DNA of 61,606 nucleotides from the NCBI RefSeq assembly GCF_016283395.1, contig NZ_JAEEMU010000052.1, forward strand, positions 1-61,606, read 5' to 3'. The stretch comes from Ruminococcus sp. (GTDB lineage Bacteria; Bacillota_A; Clostridia; Oscillospirales; Ruminococcaceae). A program made the position numbers and the translations under genes. Under the pieces are notes generated by a model. The model was given only the letters and a program-made list of their open reading frames with translations. It searched no databases and was not told the origin of the DNA. Shown in pieces: positions 51,080 to 60,919 of this stretch; the first letter of the stretch is position 1; every line of letters starts with the position of its first letter.

Positions 51080-52666
51080 ATGCTTTCATTTGATATTACA
51101 GATAGAAATATACGAGTAGTAAGAGGTGTTGAGGGTAACGGAAAGATCAAGATCAATTCCGCTGCTACAGTCAATGTTGAAGAGGGACTTATCGTTAACG
51201 GACACGTTAAGGACGTTCCTGCGGTTGCAACACTCATTAACAACGTAATCAAAATGCACAGAATGCCTGATAAGGAAGCGATCGTTTCGATCTCCTCCAA
51301 CCTTACGATCTTCAAGGAAATGACAGTTGCCAAGGGCAGAGGTCAGGATCTCCAGAAGACAGTAAAGCTTCAGATGCAGGCAGAACTCAATCTCGATGAT
51401 TCATACAGCGTGTCATACATCATAGTTGGTGACGCAGACAGCAGTGAGGTTAGCGAGCCTTCGTACAAGATACTTGCTACAGCTTGTCCTTACGAGATCG
51501 TTAACAGTTACAGAGAAATGTTCAAGCTTCTCGGCATTACACTCAGATCAGTAATGATCGGATGTAACTGTATCACAAAGGTTCTTCTTGCTGATACAAA
51601 GATCAGATCAAAGATGCCTCTCCTTGCTGTACAGATCGACAACAACTTCATCTCTCTCAACCTTTATGAGCAGGGACAGCTTTCATTCTCACGTTTCGCT
51701 TCTATCGATGCTGCTGACTACGGATATTCGGACGACTACGTATTTGAAGCCGTTAACGAGAACATCTTCCGTATGCTTCAGTTCCACAGAAGCCGTAACA
51801 CAGGTGAGTCCATAGAGAACGTAATTTTCTACGGCGATACTCACGAGTATGTAAGACTTACTGACGAACTTGAAAAGCTTGATCTTAAAACAAGCCTTAT
51901 CAACGTTCCACCACAGATCCACGGTCATGAAAATCTTGAATTCTCACTGTATGCTAACGCTATCGGTGCTATGTTCAAGAGAAACAGAGAGATCGAAAAG
52001 ATCAATCTTCTTGAAACTGACTTCGGTACTGCTGTTAAGAACAAGATCAGAAACGAAAGCTCAGGCAATGTTGCCATGTTAGCTGCACTTATCGGTTCTG
52101 TTGTTATCGCAGGCGGTATTTATGCTTGGTATTACATCAAGGATAAGGGCATACAGAGCGACATTGAGGAGTGTGAGACTTTCATCAACTCAGATGATAC
52201 AGCTAAGAAGCTCGCACACCGTGATCGTCTCATAGAAATGAAGAAGTCTGTAAATGCATATTATACAAAGGTAAATAACTCGTATGATGCATATCAGTCA
52301 AAGCCTGTTGTTGAAGGTAAGGTTTACGAGGAGATCGAAAAGATCCTTAAAGAAACCTGCGAGAAGGAGAAGATCGAGGAATTCAAGATCCTTACTCCTA
52401 AATACACAGACGGTACAATACAATTTACAGTAGAATGTGATGCTAATAAGGATCAGTTTTCGCAGAAGCTTCCCTCAAATTTTGTTGACAAAATCCTTTC
52501 AGATCCAATGTTCTGCGGTTCAAGCTACGGCGGATACAATATAACTAAGTTTGAAGAGCCAGGTAAGGAACCTGTTTATAAGATGCAGTTTGCCTCAAGT
52601 GCTAAGCTGACAGGTTTCAAGAGTGCTTATAGACCTGATGAGGAAAACGCTGATAAAGCAGAATGA
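51080..52666 (+). CDS. pilM: Fused PilM-PilN type IV pilus alignment protein
   Basis: 528 residues. The N-terminal part (about 1-320) is an actin-like PilM fold (MLSFDITDRNIRVVRGVEG; NNVIKMHRMPDKEAIVSISS; LLAVQIDNNFISLNLYEQG). The end of PilM reaches INLLETD, the start motif of many PilN proteins (near 318). One membrane helix (about 331-352) and a coiled-coil/ferredoxin-like region follow, as in PilN. So the usual PilM-PilN contact through the INL motif is covalent here. PilM/N/O link the platform to the cell envelope. Confidence 0.82.
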   Translation: MLSFDITDRNIRVVRGVEGNGKIKINSAATVNVEEGLIVNGHVKDVPAVATLINNVIKMHRMPDKEAIVSISSNLTIFKEMTVAKGRGQDLQKTVKLQMQAELNLDDSYSVSYIIVGDADSSEVSEPSYKILATACPYEIVNSYREMFKLLGITLRSVMIGCNCITKVLLADTKIRSKMPLLAVQIDNNFISLNLYEQGQLSFSRFASIDAADYGYSDDYVFEAVNENIFRMLQFHRSRNTGESIENVIFYGDTHEYVRLTDELEKLDLKTSLINVPPQIHGHENLEFSLYANAIGAMFKRNREIEKINLLETDFGTAVKNKIRNESSGNVAMLAALIGSVVIAGGIYAWYYIKDKGIQSDIEECETFINSDDTAKKLAHRDRLIEMKKSVNAYYTKVNNSYDAYQSKPVVEGKVYEEIEKILKETCEKEKIEEFKILTPKYTDGTIQFTVECDANKDQFSQKLPSNFVDKILSDPMFCGSSYGGYNITKFEEPGKEPVYKMQFASSAKLTGFKSAYRPDEENADKAE

Positions 52667-52686
52667 GATGAGGAGGCTAACTAATA

Positions 52687-53496
52687 ATGAAACTTAATTA
52701 CAGAGATAAGATCATAGCTGCTATTCTTATAGCTATCACAATTCTTCTGATCGGTTTCTTTGCATTTATCAAACCAAAGTATAAGGATGTAAAGACACAT
52801 CAGGAGACTCTTAAAGACGTTAAGAAAACACAGGCAGAGATCCAGGCTAAGATCGATGAGATCCCTGGTCTTAAGAAAGCTATCTTAAAGATCTATGAGG
52901 ATACATCAGTAATCACTGCAAACTTTGTACCTATCACAGAAGTACAGGATCCTGTAGTTATTGATAAGTATATGCAGGAATTTGCTGATAAGTCAAAGGC
53001 AAAGCTTATGAAGGTAGAGCTCAAGGAAGCTAAACTCACACCTATTGAGTATTATTACAATTCACAGGAAGATAATTTTGCAGAAATGCGTAAAGCAGCT
53101 GATGCTGACGGAAGCCTTACAAAGGCATATGAGGCTTTGACTGCTGAAAGTACAGCTGTATCACAGAGAGCTAAGGAATCAATTATGCAGACACAGTATG
53201 CTATCATTATCCATGGCACTAAGAAGGCTGTATGGGCATATCTTGAACAGCTCAAGAATTTTGACAAGACAGCTAATATCAATTCAGTTGGTATTGATGA
53301 TTACAGCTTCGGTCAGTATAAAGCAAAGGCTGCTAACGTTTCACTTCCTGATTCAAAGGATGCTGACGAGGAGACAATAGTTGAAACTGGTAGTGAAAAA
53401 ATCTCAAATGCACAGGATGTAAAAATCGTCGTTACACTTTACTCAGTATACGAAATGACAAAGCCAAATGTTGACGAAGTTCCTTCTGCAAATTAA
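52687..53496 (+). CDS. pilO: PilO-like pilus alignment protein
   Basis: 269 residues. Short cytoplasmic N-terminus, one membrane helix (about 9-29, IAAILIAITILLIGFFAFIK), a coiled coil (about 30-65; KDVKKTQAEIQAKIDEIPGL) and an extracytoplasmic domain. This is the bitopic layout of PilO. Position right after PilM-PilN supports the call; sequence similarity to PilO is weak. AGGAGG precedes the ATG. Confidence 0.75.
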   Translation: MKLNYRDKIIAAILIAITILLIGFFAFIKPKYKDVKTHQETLKDVKKTQAEIQAKIDEIPGLKKAILKIYEDTSVITANFVPITEVQDPVVIDKYMQEFADKSKAKLMKVELKEAKLTPIEYYYNSQEDNFAEMRKAADADGSLTKAYEALTAESTAVSQRAKESIMQTQYAIIIHGTKKAVWAYLEQLKNFDKTANINSVGIDDYSFGQYKAKAANVSLPDSKDADEETIVETGSEKISNAQDVKIVVTLYSVYEMTKPNVDEVPSAN

Positions 53497-53565
53497 GATG
53501 CAGGCTTTCTATACCATACGCTAAGGTTATTCAATTGTTATAACTTGAAAGGCGGTTAGAGAAAA

Positions 53566-56500
53566 ATGAAAACAGAGAACAGGAAAACATTGCGCGGCTC
53601 TGTATTGTTTACAGTTATTTGTGTAATGGCACTGTTGATAATATTCCTGACAGGTACTCTTGCTCTTGCATCAGCTTCGAGTAACAGAGCACATAAGTCA
53701 TATGCATCATCACAGGCAAGTTACACAGCGAGAGCTGCAATCGACGCATTTGTACAATCAATGGAACGTGAAGCTGGTATCCCTGCTGCAATCGAGGATA
53801 TGGGATCCGATCCACTTGATGTCGAGATGAAGCTCAACGATCCATCACTTGGTGTCATAGGAAGCTATTCCGAAGGTGTATGGAGAGAAGGAAAAATTAT
53901 AATTGAGCCTGTTGCAAATTCGGATAGTTATATGTATACTGATCTCGATGGCAACGGTGCTAAGTGGGTAGCTGTAAATGCTGTTAAGGTTACAGCTACT
54001 TGCAGAGTGGGCAGAGAAGAAGAAACTGCTTCTGCTTACATTAGAAAGACAGCTGCTACTCATAACGAGCAGTCTCCCGGAGGTCTTGACGGACTTCAGG
54101 AGGTTGGCGGTAACTCATTTGGTAATGGTGGTTTGATCACAGGTGGTTTCGGTCTTGGTATTTCCAAGGATGCAACAGGTCTTTATGTTGCACACAACCA
54201 GACTACTGTAGAGACAAAATCAACATTCATCAATGGTAACTTAGTTATCGGTACATCATCTTTCGAGATCAATATAAAGAATCCTGTCAGCGAAAGCGGT
54301 GTAAAGCTTATGCCAAATTCAAAGACAGCTATCATGGGCAGTGTATATGTTCGTGATACAAAGGCTTTAGTTAATCTTGATTATGAGATGACATCTGACT
54401 ACTCACAGAAGGATATCCCTTATCTCTATATTGATCAGACAATAGCTGGCAATGCAGGTCTTGAGATCGGCAGAGTCAGAAAGAACAATGCATACGCAAA
54501 CCAAAAGGGTAAGGCTCCGTTCAATGTATTTATCGGTACATTGAATTGTACTAAGACGATCAATGATATCCAGATCGGTGGTGCTGATCTCTATCTGTTA
54601 GATGAGTATACACCATCTGAGAAGTATACAGTAATGTATGCAGACAGAAGCTACAGTGTTGACGAGTTAGCTAAGGAAGACGTTTCGAGATCTACAACCG
54701 ATGATATAACCGGTATTGTCAAGGGTGATAATTACTTCGGTAAGTCATCAAGCAGTGCAGTTCTTTACGATTGGGAGAGCTCTTTCATTCATAAGACAGA
54801 TTCACAGCACAAGTCAACAGGCGGTAACTTATACAGCATGGGTAATCTTACTCTCCAGAACTGTACAGTAAACGGTGAGGTAAGAGTAAACGGTGACTGT
54901 ACTATCAAGAGCGGCGTTACTATCAAGAAAGATCTTATAGTTAAGGGAACTCTTACTTTTGACGGCGGAGATACTAACAGTGTTCAGGGAAAAATCTACT
55001 GTGATACCGTTTCAGGTGTATCAACAACTAAGGAAGAAGCACAGATTAAACCTGGTTATACTGAGCATCGTGACGAGCTTGTAGACGGCTATACAATAAT
55101 TCCTAATGCTTCATATAATAATGATGCTGTTCCGGAAACAGAGTATGAATTTATTCAGGCTGAGAAGAAAGAAGAGTATGGCTGGAAAGTTGGTATAGTT
55201 TTCCCTGGTGCTACAGAACCTACTATTCTTGGCTGGGAAAATGATGATTATGAAGGCGCACCGGCAAAAGAATTCGCTATTTATGCCGTTGGCAATAAGT
55301 GGACAAGAAATAAGCCATATTATGTTACAAAGTATGACGGTACAGTAGACCATGACGACATTATAGATTCACCTGTATCAAGATATAAGGTTGATCCTAA
55401 TGATATTGATACTATACTTGACGAGCCAACTGATGATGAGTTCTCATACTACAAACTTAATGAGAACGGCACAGTAGGTGATCCTGCTGATAAGTCTGAT
55501 GCTGTTCGTACATATTATACTAATCCGGCAGGCGAGATCGTCAGCCAGGCAGAAGCATTCCAGAATGTTACAGTAGGTGCTTTCCCTGCATATTCGGGCA
55601 GCGGTAAAGAACCTGCATATCCGGCTTCAATGACTCGTGAAGCTATTTACGGAAAAGAGGATCCTGATTCACACGAATTTATCCCTGCTGATTCCAAGAC
55701 AAAACTCGTAAAGAACATTGTTGAGGTAAGAAAGGAACTCAATATGGATAAAAACGGTGACTATGATGAGAATGTTTATCATAATCACGTTCCTAAGAAG
55801 TTCTGTACTAACGCAAGTGATGATACATTTATTGATGATCCTAATGATCCGTTGTACAACACAGCTGAAAACAAGGATCAGAGAAACAAGCTGCCATATG
55901 CATACAATGCAGACGGCACTCCAAACACTTCTTCAGGTGTATGGTCAGGCGGCAAGATCATCCGTTCATGTATAATCGGAAATCCTGAGGATGATACAAA
56001 GGCATTTACACCTAACGGAAATGTTAATATTCAGGGTTCAGGTGAAGGAATATGGATCATACTGAGAAATGTACACACAGAATCAAAGCACAATCTTGAT
56101 TTCCTCTGTGATACATCAGCAGGTAAGGTTTGCTTCCTCATCGACGGCACACTTGATATTAGTAAGACTGATATCAGACCTACAGTAACAGGCGGCGGTG
56201 TTCAGGCTTACACATCAGGCTGTAAGGTTACTCCAAAGTCATGCTGGGGCATTGAGTATTACGGTACTGAAGGATCTAAAATTGATATGTATCAGAATGA
56301 GTGTACATTAGTTGGTACATTTATGTGCCCGAATACCACATTCTCAAATAAGGTTCAGTGTAAGACACCTTGTAAGTATGTTGATGAATATGGTGTAGAA
56401 AGAACTAATACACAGGCACCTATCGTTGGTAGCGCGCTCTTTAACAAGATCACTGATGCACAGAACAGCTTCGGAGTTCTTAACTCAGGCGGTGCCGGAG

Positions 56501-56571
56501 CAACAAATAATACTAAAAAAGCTTATACAGCTATCGGTACATACGAGATATCGTATTTCACAGGTTCATAA
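53566..56571 (+). CDS. Giant PilX/PulK-like pilus-associated protein
   Basis: 1001 residues. The N-terminus (LRGSVLFTVICVMALLIIFL, then LASASSNRAHKSYASSQASY) resembles PilX/PulK proteins: hydrophobic helix after Arg-Gly, then a polar helix of the pilin spine. PilX proteins are usually 150-350 residues. The large exported part includes strand-rich repeats at about 419-480 (NLTLQNCTVNGEVRVNGDCT) like bactofilin or beta-helix folds, a Asp/Glu-rich middle with VDPNDIDTILDEPTDD, and a C-terminal part with several cysteines (about 890-945). Probably a minor pilin or tip adhesin. Confidence 0.7.
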   Translation: MKTENRKTLRGSVLFTVICVMALLIIFLTGTLALASASSNRAHKSYASSQASYTARAAIDAFVQSMEREAGIPAAIEDMGSDPLDVEMKLNDPSLGVIGSYSEGVWREGKIIIEPVANSDSYMYTDLDGNGAKWVAVNAVKVTATCRVGREEETASAYIRKTAATHNEQSPGGLDGLQEVGGNSFGNGGLITGGFGLGISKDATGLYVAHNQTTVETKSTFINGNLVIGTSSFEINIKNPVSESGVKLMPNSKTAIMGSVYVRDTKALVNLDYEMTSDYSQKDIPYLYIDQTIAGNAGLEIGRVRKNNAYANQKGKAPFNVFIGTLNCTKTINDIQIGGADLYLLDEYTPSEKYTVMYADRSYSVDELAKEDVSRSTTDDITGIVKGDNYFGKSSSSAVLYDWESSFIHKTDSQHKSTGGNLYSMGNLTLQNCTVNGEVRVNGDCTIKSGVTIKKDLIVKGTLTFDGGDTNSVQGKIYCDTVSGVSTTKEEAQIKPGYTEHRDELVDGYTIIPNASYNNDAVPETEYEFIQAEKKEEYGWKVGIVFPGATEPTILGWENDDYEGAPAKEFAIYAVGNKWTRNKPYYVTKYDGTVDHDDIIDSPVSRYKVDPNDIDTILDEPTDDEFSYYKLNENGTVGDPADKSDAVRTYYTNPAGEIVSQAEAFQNVTVGAFPAYSGSGKEPAYPASMTREAIYGKEDPDSHEFIPADSKTKLVKNIVEVRKELNMDKNGDYDENVYHNHVPKKFCTNASDDTFIDDPNDPLYNTAENKDQRNKLPYAYNADGTPNTSSGVWSGGKIIRSCIIGNPEDDTKAFTPNGNVNIQGSGEGIWIILRNVHTESKHNLDFLCDTSAGKVCFLIDGTLDISKTDIRPTVTGGGVQAYTSGCKVTPKSCWGIEYYGTEGSKIDMYQNECTLVGTFMCPNTTFSNKVQCKTPCKYVDEYGVERTNTQAPIVGSALFNKITDAQNSFGVLNSGGAGATNNTKKAYTAIGTYEISYFTGS

Positions 56572-56586
56572 AGGAGGAATGTTCTT

Positions 56587-57099
56587 ATGAAAAAAAGCAA
56601 AAAGAAGCTAAAGGGCATGACTCTGATCGAAATGATCATATCTATATTTATATTTGCTTTAATGGGCGGTTTGCTGATACTTGTAGGTACACATATTGAT
56701 GCTACCTCAAAGGCAACTAACAATCTTAAAAATAAGGTCGTAGTTGAGTCGCCTTATGCGGCAAATCATATTAAAGAAATTGGAATGGATGCTGAATCAG
56801 GTGAGCCTGTTACTCTTCCAGCAAGCGAAATGGATATACAGGTTAAGATCCATGCAAGCGGAAAATACTGGGATGATGATCCTAATGATCCGAATTCAAA
56901 AATACCGATATCTTATGGTGATGCTGACGGTAATGTAGTTGTTGATATGAAAGCCACTAAGTATTCCACTGAGAAGCTTATGACTGACGGAATGACTGAC
57001 GAGGAGATCGCAGAAATGCAGAAGAAAGCAAACGGAAAGCTCAATCTCGATTTCTTTGAAGTAAAAGAAGAAGAACCAACTACAGAACCAACAACATAA
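56587..57099 (+). CDS. Type IV prepilin-like protein
   Basis: 170 residues. Class III signal KKKLKG|MTLIEMIISIF with the essential Gly and Glu5, followed by the hydrophobic helix (about 12-33). The mature part is short, has a DDDPNDPNSK loop and ends in Thr/Glu repeats (EEEPTTEPTT). Cleaved by PilD. It is the only pilin-sized protein of the cluster, but whether it is the main subunit is unknown. AAAGGAGG stands before the ATG. Confidence 0.85.
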   Translation: MKKSKKKLKGMTLIEMIISIFIFALMGGLLILVGTHIDATSKATNNLKNKVVVESPYAANHIKEIGMDAESGEPVTLPASEMDIQVKIHASGKYWDDDPNDPNSKIPISYGDADGNVVVDMKATKYSTEKLMTDGMTDEEIAEMQKKANGKLNLDFFEVKEEEPTTEPTT

Positions 57100-57115
57100 T
57101 GAGGAGGGAAAGTCA

Positions 57116-58141
57116 ATGAAACATCGTGTAAAAAAGGGCTTTACTCTCGTAGAACTCATAGTTGTTATGGCGATATTCTCGATCCTTATGGTTGCAGTAA
57201 TGGCACTAACAGGACCGGTACAGAGATTGTTCCAGAAAACAGCTCTTTCAGAAAAAACATATTCTTATGCAAACAATATCCAGCTTAACCTTCAGGGTAA
57301 GCTGGAGTATGCAGAAGATGTATGGGTATGTACATCTGATAAGCTCGATGCAAATGGTGTAGACGGCGTTGATGATGAAGATATTGCAGCTAAAGTCGAG
57401 GAATTCAGAAGTTCACACTTCCAGAATACAGTAGGCTATGACGGCGCAAATGTTAACTATCTTAAAGGAAATATCCATGTTATAAAGCTTTGCAACAATG
57501 CTTGCAAGGATTCAAGCGGCAAGGATGTTGCTCAGGGACAGATACTTCACAGAACATATCCATTCTCTTCTAAGGAAGCAGATAAAATCATATCATCTTC
57601 GACTTTCACTGAAGAAAAAGCTTTAAATGATGCTTTTTTCAATGCTCAGGATGCTGCATTCAACTTCAACTACTCTCTTGGTACATCAAATTTAAAGGTC
57701 GTTGATCTTCCCGATGATCCAAGTCTGACGGGTGTTGACAAGTCTGTAACTTACAGAGCTATGGAAAATGATATCAATGATAAACCATACATATTATCAG
57801 TACAAAATCTTGGTCTCTCGATTGTTATTTGTAAGAGCGAGGGCGGATCTGTGGATGTTCCTGCTGGCCCGGGACACAAAGCTTACAGAGCTTTTGCAAG
57901 CCCAGCAGCAGTACAGATGGCAAATCTTCCTCTTACAAACATCAACGAAAGAGCAAAGACAGTTCCCTCACAGTTCAAACTCAAGGGAGTTCAGAGACCT
58001 AAGATGGATACAGTTGGTAGTGTAGAGCTTCAGGCTCATGGTGACACAGGTGATGCATTCAGCTGTGCATATGCAAACACAGACTTTAGTTTCACAAACG
58101 ATATCTATTTTATTTACGCATACACAGACGAAATATATTAA
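57116..58141 (+). CDS. Type IV prepilin-like protein, large (PilW-like)
   Basis: 341 residues. Signal VKKG|FTLVELIVVMAIFSIL with Gly-Phe cleavage and Glu5, hydrophobic helix (about 9-30), then a large exported part. Minor pilins of the PilW/PilJ type are of this size and prime pilus assembly. Two CNNAC-like cysteines (LCNNACKD) near 125 may form a disulfide. AGGAGGG before the ATG, 16 bases after the preceding gene. Confidence 0.82.
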   Translation: MKHRVKKGFTLVELIVVMAIFSILMVAVMALTGPVQRLFQKTALSEKTYSYANNIQLNLQGKLEYAEDVWVCTSDKLDANGVDGVDDEDIAAKVEEFRSSHFQNTVGYDGANVNYLKGNIHVIKLCNNACKDSSGKDVAQGQILHRTYPFSSKEADKIISSSTFTEEKALNDAFFNAQDAAFNFNYSLGTSNLKVVDLPDDPSLTGVDKSVTYRAMENDINDKPYILSVQNLGLSIVICKSEGGSVDVPAGPGHKAYRAFASPAAVQMANLPLTNINERAKTVPSQFKLKGVQRPKMDTVGSVELQAHGDTGDAFSCAYANTDFSFTNDIYFIYAYTDEIY

Positions 58142-58155
58142 TAAGTAAAAAAAAA

Positions 58156-58181
58156 CAGGCAGCAGTTAATGCTGCTGCCTG
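58156..58181. terminator. Bidirectional terminator between pil genes and pilD
   Basis: CAGGCAGCAG and CTGCTGCCTG form a perfect 10-bp stem with a 6-base loop. An A9 run on the left gives a U run for the minus strand, and TTATTTTTG on the right serves the plus strand. Confidence 0.88.
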
Positions 58182-58198
58182 TACTTATTTTTGACTGC

Positions 58199-59071
58199 TT
58201 ACTCAAATGTGAGCATATTCAGATACCATTGAGCTATCTGATTTCCACACAAGCATCCGACCGCAATTCCTATTGCAAGGAATGGTCCGAATGCAAACTT
58301 TGAATCCTTTGTAACGATCTTAACTATCAGACCTCCGATGGCGGCGGTCATGATACCAATGAATGTTGAAGCGATAACAGCCCGCGTTCCAAGAAATGCA
58401 CCGGCTGCAAACATAAGGTATGTATCACCAAGTTCGATCGCTCTGAAATCTTCACCGAACTTCTTCTTGATGATCGGTCGGCTGATCTCACCGATAAGAA
58501 AGAATGGTACACTGATTATGAATGCACCGATTATGCGGCTCTTGAGACTTACATCATGGTACTCACGAGAGTAGAAAAGATGTAACGGGACAGCAAGGAT
58601 AAGAATAATGGCTACCATGCCGACATAAATATCCTTTGTATCCCAGTCGATAAATCCTATACATATAAGGATCGACATTACAACGCAGGTTATTATGGAT
58701 TTAACATTTATATCCAAAACCATAAACGTCAGTACGTAGAGGAGACCATTGAGTGACTCTACGATGGGATAGCGCGGTGAGATCTTCTGACCGCAGCTGT
58801 GACATTTTCCTCTGAGCATGAGCCAGCTGAAAACCGGTATAAGGTCGATTGGTCTGATCTTGGCACCGCAGGTCATGCAGTGTGAAGCTTTTTCCTTATC
58901 TTCTTTTGATTTTCCTATTCCGAGTACCGACTCGCCTGCGGGAAGTCTTAGAATGACAACGTTGAGGAAGCTTCCGATACAGATGCCAAACAGGAAAATG
59001 ATGACGTAAAACATGATCTTGAAAGGTAGCTCGGTAAATTCATCGTGGAGCATATTTTCAAATTCAAACAT
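58199..59071 (-). CDS. pilD: Prepilin peptidase PilD (A24 family)
   Basis: 290 residues. N-terminal domain with GICIGSFLNVVILRLPAG and two CxxC pairs (CMTCGAKIRPIDLIP and CHSCGQ) that hold zinc in the methylase domain. About seven membrane spans. Catalytic aspartates stand in GFIDWDTKDIYVGM and in ELGDTYLMFAAGAF (usually GxGD; here LGD). It cleaves and N-methylates prepilins. It is on the strand opposite to the other pil genes and has its own promoter. Confidence 0.95.
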   Translation of the reverse strand: MFEFENMLHDEFTELPFKIMFYVIIFLFGICIGSFLNVVILRLPAGESVLGIGKSKEDKEKASHCMTCGAKIRPIDLIPVFSWLMLRGKCHSCGQKISPRYPIVESLNGLLYVLTFMVLDINVKSIITCVVMSILICIGFIDWDTKDIYVGMVAIILILAVPLHLFYSREYHDVSLKSRIIGAFIISVPFFLIGEISRPIIKKKFGEDFRAIELGDTYLMFAAGAFLGTRAVIASTFIGIMTAAIGGLIVKIVTKDSKFAFGPFLAIGIAVGCLCGNQIAQWYLNMLTFE

Positions 59072-59110
59072 GATTTTACCCCTCCTTCATATTATAAAGT
59101 ACATAATCTT

Positions 59111-59138
59111 ATTATAACATAAATTATGGAAAATTCAA
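59111..59138 (-). promoter_or_regulatory. Promoter for pilD
   Basis: On the minus strand TTGAAT, 16 bases, TATAAT, about 40 bases before the pilD ATG. Confidence 0.65.
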
Positions 59139-59206
59139 GTACAATTTTAGAATATCAGGAGTATGACGGATACGAGTGATATTCAGAAAATAAGCGGAGG
59201 TTTTTT

Positions 59207-60889
59207 ATGAGAAACGAGAGAATTGGTGACTACTTAGTCAATCAAGGGCTTATCACAAGCGAACAGCTTCAGCAGGTACTTGAAGCTCAGAAAGCATCAA
59301 ACGGTTCAAAGAAATTTGGTGACGTTGTTGTTGAGCTGGGATTCATGTCAGAAGTTAACTTCGCAAAGGCACTGGCCGGAAACCTGAGAGTTCAGTATGT
59401 TGACCTCGACAATATCGAGATCAACGGCGATGCTGTACAGATGGTTCCTGAGGCACTTGCAAGAAAGCACACTGTAATCGCTATCAATGTACAAGGTAAG
59501 CGTCTTACAGTTGCTACAAACGATCCTGTAAACTTCATCGTCCTCGAAGACATCAAGGTTTCTACAGGTATGGACACCGTTCCTGTTCTTGCAACAACAT
59601 CAGCTATCAACAAGGCTATCGGTAAGTGCTACTCAATGCAGAACGTTGACAGCGTTCTCGAAGGTGTTTCGAATATGGGCGGCGACCTCGGTGAAATGAC
59701 TGAGGCTGATATCGAGTCTAAGGACAGAGTTGAAAGCGCACCTATCGTTAAGCTTGCAACTACTATCGTTGAAAACTCATACAGAGCAGACGCTACCGAT
59801 ATTCATATCGAGCCGTTTGACAAGTATACAAGAATACGTATCCGTGTAAACGGCGATCTCGTTGAACTCATGAATATTTCCAGTGCAGTTCACAGTGCGC
59901 TGACAACACGTTTTAAGCTCATAAGCGGTATGAACATCGCTGAAAAGAGAGTACCTCAGGACGGCCGTTTCACACAGGTCGTTGACGGAACAACTCTTGA
60001 TGTCCGTGTATCCTCACTTCCAATGGTACACGGTGAAAAGATCGTTATCCGAATTCTTTCAACCGGACAGATCGCACTCCGTAAGATCACGGATCTGGGT
60101 ATGTCTGATTATAACTATACACTGTTCGAGTCAATGCTGAGAGTTCCTCACGGCGTTATCCTCGTTACAGGACCTACCGGTTCAGGTAAAACAACTACAC
60201 TTTACGCTGCTCTTGGAGAGATCGCTAAGCCAAACGTAAACGTTGTAACTGTTGAGGACCCTGTCGAAAAGGCTATCGACGGTATCAACCAGTGTCAGGT
60301 TAATATGAAGGCAGGTATGACATTCGCAGCTGCTCTTCGTTCTATCCTCCGTCAGGACCCTGACGTAGTAATGATCGGTGAGATGCGTGATACCGAGACA
60401 GCAGATATCGGTATCCGTGCCGCTATCACAGGACACTTGGTTCTTTCCACACTTCATACAAACGACGCTGCTTCGACAGTTGTTCGTCTTGTTGATATGG
60501 GTGTTGCTCCTTACATGGTTGCAACTTCACTTATCGGTGTTATCGCTCAGCGACTTGTAAAGGTACTCTGCCCTGAGTGTAAGAAGCCAAGAATGTCAAC
60601 TCCCGAAGAAAATGATCTCATGGGAATAGATCATTCGATCCAGATCTTTGAGGCAGGCGGCTGCCCTGTATGCAACAACACAGGCTACAGAGGAAGAACT
60701 GCTATCCACGAGATCATTCACTGTACAACAACTGTTTCTTCTATCATCGCAGCAGGCGGTACAAAGGAAGAAATCGAAAAGGCTGCAAAGGCAAACGGAA
60801 CAAAGCTGCTTCGTGACAACGCTGCTGAACTCGTAATGGCAGGAGAAACATCTATAGATGAGCTTGTAAGAGCTACATACACAGTATAA
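59207..60889 (+). CDS. pilB: Type IV pilus assembly ATPase PilB/GspE
   Basis: 560 residues. N-terminal MshEN/GspE-N domain (about 1-140; IGDYLVNQGLITSEQLQQVL), NTPase with Walker A GPTGSGKTTT (near 325), Asp box, Walker B (RQDPDVVMIGEMRD), His box (GHLVLSTLHTNDA), and the tetracysteine zinc motif CPECKKP...GGCPVCNN near 450-490 that marks PilB and GspE. It drives pilus extension through PilC. AGCGGAGG precedes the ATG. Confidence 0.97.
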   Translation: MRNERIGDYLVNQGLITSEQLQQVLEAQKASNGSKKFGDVVVELGFMSEVNFAKALAGNLRVQYVDLDNIEINGDAVQMVPEALARKHTVIAINVQGKRLTVATNDPVNFIVLEDIKVSTGMDTVPVLATTSAINKAIGKCYSMQNVDSVLEGVSNMGGDLGEMTEADIESKDRVESAPIVKLATTIVENSYRADATDIHIEPFDKYTRIRIRVNGDLVELMNISSAVHSALTTRFKLISGMNIAEKRVPQDGRFTQVVDGTTLDVRVSSLPMVHGEKIVIRILSTGQIALRKITDLGMSDYNYTLFESMLRVPHGVILVTGPTGSGKTTTLYAALGEIAKPNVNVVTVEDPVEKAIDGINQCQVNMKAGMTFAAALRSILRQDPDVVMIGEMRDTETADIGIRAAITGHLVLSTLHTNDAASTVVRLVDMGVAPYMVATSLIGVIAQRLVKVLCPECKKPRMSTPEENDLMGIDHSIQIFEAGGCPVCNNTGYRGRTAIHEIIHCTTTVSSIIAAGGTKEEIEKAAKANGTKLLRDNAAELVMAGETSIDELVRATYTV

Positions 60890-60919
60890 TAGCTTTATCT
60901 ATATAGGGAGGAAAATAAC

